From Vibrio rhodolitus (GTDB lineage Bacteria; Pseudomonadota; Gammaproteobacteria; Enterobacterales; Vibrionaceae), in assembly GCF_003350325.1 (NCBI RefSeq), contig NZ_QLYZ01000030.1, positions 1-36,317 on the forward strand: DNA of 36,317 nucleotides, in the 5' to 3' direction. A program made the position numbers and the translations under genes. Position 1 is the first letter of the stretch; every line of letters starts with the position of its first letter. This document shows positions 1 through 7,949 of the stretch, piece after piece. Below the pieces are notes generated by a model. The model did no database searches and was not told where the DNA came from. It worked only from the letters and a program-made list of their open reading frames with translations.

Positions 1-181
1 CCATTTTTCCGTGCTTTCTCAGCCAAGTTAAAACAGTTGAGCGACCTTGGATACCATAAATGGCTTGTGCTTGCTTGTAGGTCATTTCTCCTTTTTCTAC
101 GGCATCAACGACCTGCAATTTAAAGCCTAGTGTGTAATCACGCTGAGTGCGCTTAATGTAGAGTTTATTTGAAGTGGTCAT
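1..181 (-). CDS. IS3-family transposase OrfA, partial
   Basis: Sixty codons are visible from ATG at 181 and the frame runs off the window. The protein starts MTTSNKLYIKRTQRDYTLGF and continues with a basic helix-turn-helix region (about residues 28-58, with TYKQAQAIYGI, then VLTWLRKHG), typical of OrfA of IS3-family elements, which binds the terminal repeats. OrfB with the DDE catalytic domain would lie outside the window. The start is preceded by GAGGAC with good spacing. Family assignment is firm; the IS subgroup cannot be decided from this fragment. Confidence 0.85.
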   Translation of the reverse strand, partial: MTTSNKLYIKRTQRDYTLGFKLQVVDAVEKGEMTYKQAQAIYGIQGRSTVLTWLRKHGKM

Positions 182-221
182 AATTCGTCCTCAATGTGTA
201 AACACATTTCAGGACGGGACA
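1..221 (-). mobile_element. IS3-family insertion sequence, 5' end only
   Basis: The start of an IS3-type element read on the minus strand and cut by the window edge. The transposase orfA begins at 181. Outside it, the minus strand begins TGTCCCGTCCTGAAA at about 221, which fits an IS3-family terminal inverted repeat starting with TG. The insertion lies about 10 bp beyond the ubiA terminator, so it interrupts no gene visible here. The exact edge and target duplication cannot be set because the other end is missing. Confidence 0.75.
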
Positions 222-231
222 TAGATACAAA

Positions 232-255
232 AAAGGGCATCATTTGATGCCCTTT
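232..255 (-). terminator. Rho-independent terminator of ubiCA
   Basis: A perfect stem AAAGGGCATCA / TGATGCCCTTT with a 2-nt loop, followed on the minus strand by further T residues. It sits 16 bp after the ubiA stop codon. Confidence 0.85.
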
Positions 256-271
256 GTTATTTGCTGCGTCT

Positions 272-1126
272 TTACCAGAAGGCGACCAACAAACCAATCG
301 TTACTGCCATTCCCACGTAATTGTTATTGAGAAACGCCTGGAAACAGAGCTCTCGTTGACGATGACGAATTAAATGCTGCTGGAAAACAAACAGCGCCCC
401 GACCACCAGCACGCTCCAATAGAAACTGGTTCCCAGTGAATACCACATCCCTAAACCAATCAACATCAGCAAGGTGATCAGTTGCAAGACGCCAATGATC
501 ATTTTGTCAAAGCGACCAAAGAGTATCGCGGTCGATTTGATACCAATCTTCAGATCATCATCGCGATCCACCATCGCATACTGGGTATCGTAAGCGATAG
601 TCCAAAGCGCGTTCATAACAAATAAAAACCACACCATCGGCGGCAATTCGTTAGCTTGCGCAGCCCATGCCATTGGGATCGCCCAACTAAATGCCAAGCC
701 TAAAAAGAGCTGTGGCAGATGAGTATAACGCTTCATGAATGGATAAATAAAAGCGAGGAAAATCCCAACAAACGACAGCTTAATCGTTAAAGGATTCATA
801 GTCAGTACTAGTACGAACGATAACACCGCGAGCGTGATAAAGAGCGTCACCGCTTCACGGGCACTGATCAGCCCCGATGGTAACGGGCGATGTTGAGTTC
901 GCTTAACATGACCATCCACTTTGCGATCGGCAAAATCATTAATCACACAACCCGCCGCGCGCATTAACACCACCCCGAGAATAAAGACCAGTAGTACTTC
1001 AAAACTCGGCACGCCTTGCGCGGCAATGATCAATGCCCACATGGTCGGCCACATCAACAGTAACGTGCCAATCGGCTTGTCCATGCGCATTAATTGCCAA
1101 TAGGCGCGTGCTTTGGCAGCTGTCAT
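272..1126 (-). CDS. ubiA: 4-hydroxybenzoate octaprenyltransferase UbiA
   Basis: A 284-residue integral membrane prenyltransferase that joins a polyprenyl chain to 4-hydroxybenzoate, the second committed step of ubiquinone synthesis. Both Asp-rich prenyl-diphosphate/Mg binding motifs are visible: NDFADRKVD at residues 63-71 and YDTQYAMVDRDDD at about 179-191. About eight or nine hydrophobic segments surround them, and the length matches the family. The ATG directly follows the TAG stop of ubiC (TAGATG), so the two are co-transcribed and probably translationally coupled, and UbiA uses the product of UbiC. Confidence 0.97.
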   Translation of the reverse strand: MTAAKARAYWQLMRMDKPIGTLLLMWPTMWALIIAAQGVPSFEVLLVFILGVVLMRAAGCVINDFADRKVDGHVKRTQHRPLPSGLISAREAVTLFITLAVLSFVLVLTMNPLTIKLSFVGIFLAFIYPFMKRYTHLPQLFLGLAFSWAIPMAWAAQANELPPMVWFLFVMNALWTIAYDTQYAMVDRDDDLKIGIKSTAILFGRFDKMIIGVLQLITLLMLIGLGMWYSLGTSFYWSVLVVGALFVFQQHLIRHRQRELCFQAFLNNNYVGMAVTIGLLVAFW

Positions 1127-1666
1127 CTAGACACTCTCCTTGGCGTAAATCGGTGCATTGGGTAAAAATAATTCTGCCACCAGCATCGGTTTATGATTCA
1201 TCCATAAACGAGAGCGCCGCGCAAGACAGGTACCATTTGGCGTATTTGCCCAACCCACTTGCAACGCATCTCGCTTTACATCCAGCGCACTAAATACGGT
1301 TATACCGAGCGGGATCTCCCCTTGGCGCGTCAGATCATAAGGCTGCCCAAGCAGCGACGACTCCGGAATTAAGGTTCGTCCTAGCACCCACGGTTCACCA
1401 TCACCGTTCAGCACGACTTTACGCAGCAAACATTGTTCTGCGGATAAAAGCTTCACTTCCTGACTATCCAGTTGAGAAGCAGCAACAATGTCGTTATGAA
1501 ATAGATCCACGTTCAATTGTTGACAGTAAGTTTCGAGTAAGCGTGACAATGAGCCCTGTTCTTGCAACCAATCACTCGCAATTTGCGAAGGAAAGGTAAA
1601 ATTTTCAGGCTGTTGCCACTCAACTTGGCGCAGTGAAGACAAATAAAGCGCAATCATTTGATTCAT
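1127..1666 (-). CDS. ubiC: Chorismate pyruvate-lyase UbiC
   Basis: Converts chorismate to 4-hydroxybenzoate plus pyruvate in the cytoplasm, the first step of ubiquinone synthesis. Recognised by the conserved C-terminal part: GDGEPWVLGR, then RRSRLW, and the final AELFLPNAPIY containing the conserved Glu. I chose the ATG at 1666 (179 residues, MNQMIALYLSS); a further upstream TTG at 1699 would add 11 residues, and the ATG at 1657 is also possible. Ribosome-binding sequence is weak at all of them. First gene of the ubiCA operon, divergent from the FliL-like gene. Confidence 0.93.
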   Translation of the reverse strand: MNQMIALYLSSLRQVEWQQPENFTFPSQIASDWLQEQGSLSRLLETYCQQLNVDLFHNDIVAASQLDSQEVKLLSAEQCLLRKVVLNGDGEPWVLGRTLIPESSLLGQPYDLTRQGEIPLGITVFSALDVKRDALQVGWANTPNGTCLARRSRLWMNHKPMLVAELFLPNAPIYAKESV

Positions 1667-1826
1667 ATAGTATTCAATCAGTCGCTCTATCGCGTACAAT
1701 AAAGCTACAATTTAACGGTGAACTGAAATTAATCAATTCACCAATATTCCTTACAACTAGATGCTCTATTGTAACAAGACTCCAGCGATTCGAGTATCGC
1801 GATCAGAAGAAAGAAAAGTTAGAAAT

Positions 1827-2237
1827 ATGTTTAAACGTTACCTAGCCCAAATATTTGCAACTCTTGCTCTGATTATCTCTATGCCAAGTATGGCAAACGA
1901 TGATGCCGGAGTGCCTCAATTGGCCTACTTTACCCTAGAGCCAGATCTCACCACCAACTTCTATACCAAGGGCAATAAGCTTGGCTATATTCAGGTGCGT
2001 ATCGATATCATGGTCGCTAATCAAATCGACTTAGCAATTATCGAGAAACATCAGCCGTTGATCCGTGATGCGGTTATCGAAGTGTTGGGAAAACAGACTG
2101 AAGAGACGGTGAAATCCCTCGCGGGACGTGAAGACTTACGTAAAAGCTTAGTTGAGAAGCTCAATGCTATTTTGCTGCCGGAAACCGGTAAGAAGGTCAT
2201 CGCCGATCTGCTGTTTACTAAGTACCTTTACCAGTAA
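1827..2237 (+). CDS. FliL-like flagellar basal-body-associated family protein
   Basis: A 136-residue protein of the FliL-like group found beside ubiCA in Vibrio. It has a Sec-type signal sequence (MFKRYLAQ..., hydrophobic core, probable cleavage after SMA before NDDAG), unlike classical FliL, which keeps a membrane anchor. The mature part carries the FliL pattern: YFTLEPDLTTNF, GYIQVRIDIMV, then LIRDAVIEVLGKQT and a C-terminal amphipathic region ending in LLFTKYLYQ. The ATG at 1827 was chosen because it gives the signal peptide; an in-frame ATG at 1761 would add a basic stretch with no family support. No other flagellar genes are nearby, so a flagellar role is an inference from the family only. 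Confidence 0.82.
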   Translation: MFKRYLAQIFATLALIISMPSMANDDAGVPQLAYFTLEPDLTTNFYTKGNKLGYIQVRIDIMVANQIDLAIIEKHQPLIRDAVIEVLGKQTEETVKSLAGREDLRKSLVEKLNAILLPETGKKVIADLLFTKYLYQ

Positions 2238-2255
2238 CAAGCCACCTGCTCTAAT

Positions 2256-2283
2256 AAAAAAAGCGGCAAACGCCGCTTTTTTT
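2256..2283. terminator. Bidirectional terminator between FliL-like gene and glpG
   Basis: Stem of seven A plus GCGGC, loop AAAC, GCCGC plus seven T: a U-tract on either strand. It serves both convergent transcripts and overlaps the last bases of glpG, including part of its stop codon. Confidence 0.9.
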
Positions 2284-3103
2284 ATTTTCTGCTATCCCAC
2301 AACCCGAGCGCGATGCCGGATAAGAGACCGACTAAATGGGCGGTATTGGCAATCGCCATAAACGGCTGCATAAAACCAAGCACTAACCACACCAACATAA
2401 AGCCTAAAATTGGTTTAGGCATGATGAGACCTTTGCTTGGCGCTCGGTAACCTAACATCCAGATGTAGCCAACCAAGGCATAGACCACTCCAGACAAGCC
2501 ACCGAAGTTAGCACCTTCGACCCAAAACTGCCCAAAACCGGAGAGGGCTGCAGAGAACAAGAAAAGCTTGATCAACTTGCCACTACCAAGGCGCAGTTCA
2601 ATATCTCCCCCAAGTTGCCACCACCACAGTAAGTTGAAGGCAATGTGCATTACGGAAAAGTGCAGCAAGGCATGGCTGAACCAACGCCAGATCTGCCACT
2701 CCTGCCCAGCAAAAGCGGGGAAATGCAGCGCGTCGAACACTGGCTGCCCTGCACCAAACTGCTGCAAGGCAAAGATGATCAAACAGCTTGCCATGATCAA
2801 TAAGCTAAACGGACCCGCCTTTGCCTTGATCATCGCCAGCATACTTGGCGAGTTATAACGAAAGTGGTTCTTGCGCGTTTCAGCCATATCCCAAGAGGCG
2901 GCTTGGTACTTACTTTGGTTTGGATTATCGAGAAACATCTTCAGTTCAGCTTCTGCTTCGATCTGATGTTGGGCATCGACAAGCCACAACGCAAACTGAC
3001 CTCCCCCTTCTGGCATCATCTGTATTTCCACTTGGCGTGATGCCATATAGTCAATAAATGCCTGCGCCATTCTTGGTTGGGTGAGAGTAATCAGTTTGAT
3101 CAT
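2282..3103 (-). CDS. glpG: Rhomboid intramembrane serine protease GlpG
   Basis: A 273-residue inner-membrane protease that cuts transmembrane substrates within the bilayer. Catalytic dyad visible: Ser204 in GGLSGVVYAL (GxSG) and His256 in NTAHLVGLLSG; the oxyanion-site pair His153 and Asn157 lies in VMHIAFN. The N-terminal cytoplasmic domain (about residues 1-85) precedes six hydrophobic segments, the standard GlpG layout and length. It follows glpE by 8 bp, so they form one operon, as in E. coli, but the glpD/glpR partners are absent here. Confidence 0.96.
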   Translation of the reverse strand: MIKLITLTQPRMAQAFIDYMASRQVEIQMMPEGGGQFALWLVDAQHQIEAEAELKMFLDNPNQSKYQAASWDMAETRKNHFRYNSPSMLAMIKAKAGPFSLLIMASCLIIFALQQFGAGQPVFDALHFPAFAGQEWQIWRWFSHALLHFSVMHIAFNLLWWWQLGGDIELRLGSGKLIKLFLFSAALSGFGQFWVEGANFGGLSGVVYALVGYIWMLGYRAPSKGLIMPKPILGFMLVWLVLGFMQPFMAIANTAHLVGLLSGIALGLWDSRK

Positions 3104-3111
3104 AATGCTAC

Positions 3112-3432
3112 CTAGTTAGATTCAACGGGTAAGTTAGCTCGCTGCCATGCCTCAAAGCCACCATCAACACTATACACCTGCTCAAAGCCTTGGTTAACCA
3201 AATACTGCGCGGCACCTTGGCTGCTGATACCGTGGTAACACATCACTAAGATCGGCTCTTCAAAGTCCGCCTCTTGCATAAACTGGTTAATCGTATCGTT
3301 GGTTAAATGAAATGCTTGCACAGCGTGAGCAACCGCAAAAGATTGCGGGTCACGAATATCAAGCATATGTGCCTGAGAGCTTTCTAATAGTGCCTGAGCA
3401 CCTTGTACATCAATATGTTGAAACTGGTCCAT
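3112..3432 (-). CDS. glpE: Thiosulfate sulfurtransferase GlpE (single-domain rhodanese)
   Basis: A 106-residue cytoplasmic rhodanese that moves sulfane sulfur from thiosulfate to acceptors such as cyanide or thioredoxin. The active-site loop is CYHGIS with the persulfide Cys at residue 65, preceded by the usual MLDIRDPQSF and followed by GAAQYL and VYSVDGGFEAWQR. Length equals that of E. coli GlpE. First gene of glpE-glpG; its upstream region carries the DnaA-box cluster. Confidence 0.95.
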   Translation of the reverse strand: MDQFQHIDVQGAQALLESSQAHMLDIRDPQSFAVAHAVQAFHLTNDTINQFMQEADFEEPILVMCYHGISSQGAAQYLVNQGFEQVYSVDGGFEAWQRANLPVESN

Positions 3433-3512
3433 TTACATTCTCTAGTTGGTCTTTTTTTGTTGCCACCATTGTAACCTATCCAGTGCTCAACAAGTACACG
3501 ATAGCTGTAAGG

Positions 3513-3729
3513 TTATCCACTTGCGATCATTTCTTCACCATTTGTGGATAACTCTGTGGATTGCGTTGATAAAGTGTCTAATTGAAATTCGATCCACTAG
3601 ATGTTGTGATGATCCTTATTTTTTTGTGAGTAATTAAAGCGATATCCCCAAAGTAAATCCGCCTTGTAAGCCTTTATTCACCCCGCTTTCTGACACCTAA
3701 CCAAGAAATTCCTCACAGAGTTACCCACA
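3513..3729. promoter_or_regulatory. Cluster of DnaA-box-like sequences upstream of glpE
   Basis: The 393 bp between glpE and rpoH hold no gene but several matches to the DnaA box TTATNCACA: 3513-3521 (TTATCCACT, plus), 3543-3551 (TTATCCACA on the minus strand, perfect), 3555-3563 (CAATCCACA, minus, 7 of 9), 3674-3682 (TTATTCACC, plus, 8 of 9) and 3721-3729 (TTACCCACA, plus, 8 of 9). Several GATC sites also lie in the stretch. The boxes are seen; that DnaA binds them, and whether this controls glpE or titrates DnaA, is inference. Confidence 0.55.
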
Positions 3730-3774
3730 GGATGCAGGCGTCAAACAGATCACCTCTGGCGATCAGGCATAAAA

Positions 3775-3800
3775 AAACCGAGATCAAATGATCTCGGTTT
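3775..3800 (-). terminator. Terminator of rpoH
   Basis: Stem AAACCGAGATCA / TGATCTCGGTTT with a 2-nt loop, followed on the minus strand by a run of T. Located about 25 bp after the rpoH stop. Confidence 0.88.
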
Positions 3801-3825
3801 TCGTTGTTCTTATTGCGTCTGGTAA

Positions 3826-4683
3826 TTACATTTCACCAACCGCTAACTTCAGTTTTTTCATCGCATTCTTTTCAAGCTGGCGAATACGCTCGGCAGACAC
3901 GCCGTACTTCTCTGCTAGATCTTGCAACGTCGCTTTGTCGTCTACTAACCAACGTGAACGCACGATATGCTGGCTACGCTCATCAAGGCTAGCCAGTGCT
4001 AAGCTCAAACGATTATTGGTGTGTGCTTCCCAGTTTGCGGCTTCAACATTCTCTGCCACATCAGAAGATTTGTCTTCTAGGTACAGCATTGGCGCAGCAC
4101 TCACAGTACCGGCATCATCATCGTCAGCCGTTAACTCAAAGGTGGCATCTTGCGCCGCTAAGCGTGATTCCATTTCGCGAACTTCAGATGGCTCAACACC
4201 TAACTCGCGTGCAACTGTCTCTACTTCACCGTTATTAAACCAGCCTAAGCGTTTTTTCGACTTACGTAGGTTGAAGAACAGCTTACGTTGCGCTTTGGTC
4301 GTTGCCACTTTAACGATACGCCAGTTACGCAGCACGTATTCATGGATCTCTGCTTTAATCCAGTGCACAGCGAAAGAGACTAAGCGCACGCCCACTTCTG
4401 GGTTGAAACGCTTTACTGCCTTCATCAAGCCGATGTTACCTTCCTGAATTAGATCTGCCATTGGCAAACCGTAACCTGAGTAGCCACGTGCTACATGCAC
4501 AACGAAACGCAGATGCGAAAGGATTAAACCTTTAGCGGCATCAATTTCACCGTCGTAATGTAAACGCTCAGCTAGTTCACGCTCTTCATCAGCTGTTAGC
4601 ATTGGGTAGCCATTCACTGAGCGAATGTAGCTATCTAAGCTATCTTGTGAAACTACAGCTATCGAATACGCTTGGTTAGTCAT
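3826..4683 (-). CDS. rpoH: RNA polymerase heat-shock sigma factor RpoH (sigma-32)
   Basis: A 285-residue group-3 sigma factor that directs transcription of heat-shock chaperone and protease genes. The RpoH-specific box QRKLFFNLR is at residues 132-140. Region 2 shows LSHLRFVVHVARGY, DLIQEGNIGLMKAV and FAVHWIKAEIHEYVLRNWRIVK; region 4 has the helix-turn-helix TLQDLAEKYGVSAERIRQLE. ATG is preceded by GAGGAC with good spacing. It lies downstream of ftsYEX, as in E. coli, but separated by a terminator and an approximately 195-bp gap, so it has its own promoter, which I could not place. Confidence 0.98.
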   Translation of the reverse strand: MTNQAYSIAVVSQDSLDSYIRSVNGYPMLTADEERELAERLHYDGEIDAAKGLILSHLRFVVHVARGYSGYGLPMADLIQEGNIGLMKAVKRFNPEVGVRLVSFAVHWIKAEIHEYVLRNWRIVKVATTKAQRKLFFNLRKSKKRLGWFNNGEVETVARELGVEPSEVREMESRLAAQDATFELTADDDDAGTVSAAPMLYLEDKSSDVAENVEAANWEAHTNNRLSLALASLDERSQHIVRSRWLVDDKATLQDLAEKYGVSAERIRQLEKNAMKKLKLAVGEM

Positions 4684-4818
4684 TCAAGTCCTCATCAAAC
4701 TATGATCTGGAGTGGATGTTTTAGCCCATCAATACTGAACCCAAAATGAACAGGATTCAAGCAATCAAAGCCAAAATAGTTGAAACAAAAGTTTTAACTA
4801 ATCGTACAAAGAAAGAAA

Positions 4819-4840
4819 AAGTATACGGTAGCGTATACTT
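4819..4840 (-). terminator. Terminator of ftsYEX
   Basis: Stem AAGTATACG / CGTATACTT with loop GTAG, flanked by A and T runs. It follows ftsX on the minus strand and separates the operon from rpoH. Confidence 0.75.
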
Positions 4841-4878
4841 TTTTCAAGATAAATAGTGATAATTTTTTGATCACTGGA

Positions 4879-5841
4879 TCAAACTGGCTCTATCTCATTG
4901 AGATGACGCTGGGCAGACACTTTAGCAGCAAGGCAACCTAAGAAAGTGCCGAGCATTAATAGCAGTAAGGTCTCATCCCAACTCAGCCCGATTAATCGGA
5001 AGCGGCTATCATACAGAAGCGCCAACTGTTCAACACTGCTATTAAGCAGAACTGTGATTAGTGCTGTAAGAATCCAAGCAGTGAGTGACCCAAGCAAACC
5101 AAACCACATGCCAGAGTAGAGGTATGGACGCAAAATAAAGCCATCCGTTGCCCCAATCAGTTTCATGGTTTGGATTTCATGTTTGTTAGCTTGTACGTTA
5201 AAGCGCAGTGTGTTGCCGACAATAAGGAACACCGAACCAAGCATGAGCACCGATAAGGTCACGACAATACCGGTGACGAGGTTTTTAATCGCATCAAGAC
5301 GGCTAAACCAATCTTCATCCATGCGAACATCAGTGATCTCTTCTTCTGCGCTGATGCGTTTGGCAAGGGCTTTGACTGCTTGCTTGTCGTCAGTCGCTGG
5401 TGTGATCACTAATACCCCAGGCAATGAATAGTCTTCAAGCAAAGAAATCGCCTGCTCAAAGCCAGAGTACTGGCTGAGATCCGCCAAGCCTTGTTGCGGC
5501 GAAATATATTCCACTTTGGAGACTTCAGCTAAACTCTCAAGCTCATCCTTTAACACCATGATGCGTGGTTCAGGCGTGCGTTCTTTTATATAACCACTAA
5601 CATGAGAAGGACCTGCAACATTGGTGGTAGCTACCGCGACGTTTTTACCTAACAAATAGAGTGTCGCCGGCAGAGTCAGTGCCATCGAGATCACTGCCAA
5701 AGTAAGAATGTTACCTAATGGACGCGACCATAAGTTGAGAAAGGAGGCTTTCGCCTGCTTAAAGTGAATCGCAAAGTAGCCATCGCGTGGCACACGCTCG
5801 CTTTTTTTCACCGCTTTGTTGTTGCGTTTATTAGCGGCCAT
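4879..5841 (-). CDS. ftsX: Cell division protein FtsX
   Basis: Membrane subunit of the FtsEX ABC-type complex, which links the divisome to activation of murein hydrolases. 320 residues from the ATG at 5841 (MAANKRNNKA); an in-frame GTG at 5856 would add five residues, but the ATG has GAGG at good spacing. The pattern is one N-terminal transmembrane helix, a periplasmic domain of about 110 residues containing VRMDEDWFSRLDAIK, then three C-terminal helices; KLIGATDGFILRPYLYSG is strongly conserved in FtsX. Overlaps the end of ftsE by 11 bp. Confidence 0.96.
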   Translation of the reverse strand: MAANKRNNKAVKKSERVPRDGYFAIHFKQAKASFLNLWSRPLGNILTLAVISMALTLPATLYLLGKNVAVATTNVAGPSHVSGYIKERTPEPRIMVLKDELESLAEVSKVEYISPQQGLADLSQYSGFEQAISLLEDYSLPGVLVITPATDDKQAVKALAKRISAEEEITDVRMDEDWFSRLDAIKNLVTGIVVTLSVLMLGSVFLIVGNTLRFNVQANKHEIQTMKLIGATDGFILRPYLYSGMWFGLLGSLTAWILTALITVLLNSSVEQLALLYDSRFRLIGLSWDETLLLLMLGTFLGCLAAKVSAQRHLNEIEPV

Positions 5842-6505
5842 AATCTTCAACCTCACTCAAAAAGCCTTGGTTCAGTTCCAAGTGACGATATTGCGGACGA
5901 GAATTGACTAAGTTGACATCATGCGTAGCCAATAAAATTGTCACGCCAGCGCGGTTAAATTCTTCCAGCAACCTAAGCACGCGAGATGAGAGCTCTTGGT
6001 CAAGGTTACCGGTCGGCTCATCAGCCAATAATAATGTAGGACGGTTAACCACAGCCCGTGCAATACCCACTCGCTGCTGTTCACCACCAGATAACTGGCT
6101 AGGTAAACAACGTGCTTTATCCAATAGACCCGTCTTATCCAAAGCGGCTGAAACACGGCGCTTAATTTCATTTTCCGAGATTGACTCGATACGCATCGGC
6201 AAAGCGACGTTGTCGTACACTGAACGGTCCATCAGTAAGCGATGATCTTGAAAAACGATCCCTATGTTGCGGCGCAACAAAGGGATATCTTTATTGGGAA
6301 TACGGGTAATATCGTGTCCATTAAAGCTGATCTTGCCATCGGTTGGGCGTTCAATCGCACAAATCAATTTAAGTAGCGTACTTTTACCAGCTCCTGAATG
6401 ACCACCAAGAAACGCCATTTCGCCGCGGCGTAGATGAAAATCGACCTTTTGCAGCGCTTGTCGACCACCTCGGTAAGCTTTACTTACTTGCTGAAACTTA
6501 ATCAC
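5831..6505 (-). CDS. ftsE: Cell division ATP-binding protein FtsE
   Basis: The 224-residue ATPase of FtsEX. Walker A GGHSGAGKST (residues 34-43), ABC signature LSGGEQQRV (138-146), Walker B LLLADEP (158-164) followed by TGNLD, and the switch His in LLATHDVNLV are all intact. The length is that of a stand-alone ABC ATPase. It lies between ftsY (26 bp upstream) and ftsX (11-bp overlap) in the classic ftsY-ftsE-ftsX order. Confidence 0.98.
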   Translation of the reverse strand: MIKFQQVSKAYRGGRQALQKVDFHLRRGEMAFLGGHSGAGKSTLLKLICAIERPTDGKISFNGHDITRIPNKDIPLLRRNIGIVFQDHRLLMDRSVYDNVALPMRIESISENEIKRRVSAALDKTGLLDKARCLPSQLSGGEQQRVGIARAVVNRPTLLLADEPTGNLDQELSSRVLRLLEEFNRAGVTILLATHDVNLVNSRPQYRHLELNQGFLSEVEDYGR

Positions 6506-6531
6506 CCGTCGTTCCTCTTACTTACAACCGA

Positions 6532-7740
6532 CTAATCTTCTCGGCTAAACAGCGCGTCAATAAACTCTTGTGTTTCAAACGGGCGCAAGTCATCAATCCC
6601 CTCGCCCACACCAATAAAGCGAATTGAGATCTGGAACTGATCCGCCAGCGCGAAGATCACGCCACCTTTTGCAGTACCATCTAGTTTGGTCAGCGTAATC
6701 CCGGTGATCGGCGCAACATCACTAAACAGTTTTGCTTGGCTAATGGCGTTTTGCCCCGTACCAGCATCTAACGTCAGCATCACTTCATGAGGCGCGGAGT
6801 CATCAATCTTCTTCATCACGCGTACAATCTTACGCAGCTCTTCCATTAGGTTAGCTTTGTTTTGTAGACGACCAGCAGTATCAGCAATCACAACATCAAA
6901 GCCACGCGCTTTTGCCGCTTCAATCGCATCATAAATCACAGATGCACTGTCCGCGCCCGTATGCTGAGCAATCACCGGCACATCATTACGCTCACCCCAT
7001 ACTTGCAACTGTTCTACTGCCGCTGCACGGAACGTATCACCCGCAGCTAACATCACTTTCTTACCTTGTGATTGGAACTGCTTCGCCAATTTACCGATAG
7101 TGGTGGTTTTACCCACACCGTTAACGCCTACCATCAGAATAACGTAAGGCGTTTTGCTGCTATCAACTTCAAGTGGCTGCTCAACGTTAGATAGAATGCC
7201 TGCCATCTCTTCTTTCAGCAGACCATATAATGCTTCACCATCTTTTAGATCGGCGCGCGATGCTTTCTCGGTCAGGTTTTCGATGATTTTAAGCGTGGTA
7301 TCCATACCAACATCAGCGATCAAAAGCTGTTCTTCTAGCTCTTCAAACAGATCATCATCAATCTGCTTACCTTTGAATAGCCCAAAGAAACCCGCACCGA
7401 TATTGGCTTTAGTGCGAGCAAGACTGCGTTTTAGGCGAGCGAAAAAGCTCTCGGTTGGTTTTTCTTGTTCTTGTACACGAGGTTCAGCAGCTTCAACAGG
7501 CGCTTCTGCTTCTGCTTCTGCTTCTGCTTCTGCTTCTGCTTCTGCTTCTGCTTGAGGAGCCTGATGTGCTGGCGCTGATTCGGCAACGGTTTCTTGCTCT
7601 ACAACCTGCTCGGCAACCTCTTCTGGTGCTACGTCAGGTTGGCTCTGTTCTACTTTTTGCTCTTGTTCTGGTTGTTTCGCTTGGTCATCATCACCAAAAC
7701 CAAGCCAAGAGAGCAATCCGCGCTTCTTTTTTTCCGTCAT
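6532..7740 (-). CDS. ftsY: Signal recognition particle receptor FtsY
   Basis: A 402-residue SRP GTPase that docks ribosome-SRP complexes at the membrane for co-translational insertion. The N-terminal A domain (about 1-95) is acidic and includes an (EA)n run at residues 64-80. The NG domain follows with GVNGVGKTT (205-213), DTFRAAAVEQL, DTAGR (287-291) and TKLDGTAKGG (351-360). The basic amphipathic start of the N domain (ESFFARLKRSLARTK) fits the membrane-binding helix. First gene of ftsYEX; divergent from rsmD as in E. coli. Confidence 0.98.
   Translation of the reverse strand: MTEKKKRGLLSWLGFGDDDQAKQPEQEQKVEQSQPDVAPEEVAEQVVEQETVAESAPAHQAPQAEAEAEAEAEAEAEAEAPVEAAEPRVQEQEKPTESFFARLKRSLARTKANIGAGFFGLFKGKQIDDDLFEELEEQLLIADVGMDTTLKIIENLTEKASRADLKDGEALYGLLKEEMAGILSNVEQPLEVDSSKTPYVILMVGVNGVGKTTTIGKLAKQFQSQGKKVMLAAGDTFRAAAVEQLQVWGERNDVPVIAQHTGADSASVIYDAIEAAKARGFDVVIADTAGRLQNKANLMEELRKIVRVMKKIDDSAPHEVMLTLDAGTGQNAISQAKLFSDVAPITGITLTKLDGTAKGGVIFALADQFQISIRFIGVGEGIDDLRPFETQEFIDALFSRED
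7502..7553 (-). repeat. Hexanucleotide tandem repeat inside ftsY
   Basis: Eight perfect tandem copies of GCTTCT (plus strand) at 7502-7549 and a partial ninth. In the ftsY frame each copy adds Glu-Ala. Because the unit is 6 bp, copy-number change keeps the frame and only changes the length of the acidic linker. Confidence 0.95.
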
Positions 7741-7949
7741 CTGGGGATATCCTAGATTGTCTTAATTAAGTCTGGTCCTTTCCCACTAAGCTTACACACA
7801 GTGAAAAAGAAAATGACAACAGAGTGAAAAGTTACCACCTTGAAGGCAATTTAAGGTTACACTTTGTCATCAATGAAATTTGGCTGTACTCGGCGCGTAA
7901 ACGCTGAGCGGCTGGGTATAGTATCACTTTATTAGCGGTCAAAAAATCT

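Noticed and set aside
3433..3825. DnaA boxes as a replication origin
   Set aside because: No AT-rich unwinding region with 13-mers and no mnmG, dnaA or parAB genes nearby; too few boxes for oriC.
3788..4447. 219-codon plus-strand frame across rpoH
   Set aside because: Antisense to a clear rpoH gene, Ser/Arg-rich, with no ribosome-binding site; a shadow.
7154..7769. Two plus-strand frames across ftsY with long Leu or Ser/Ala runs
   Set aside because: The runs come from the hexamer repeat read in other frames.
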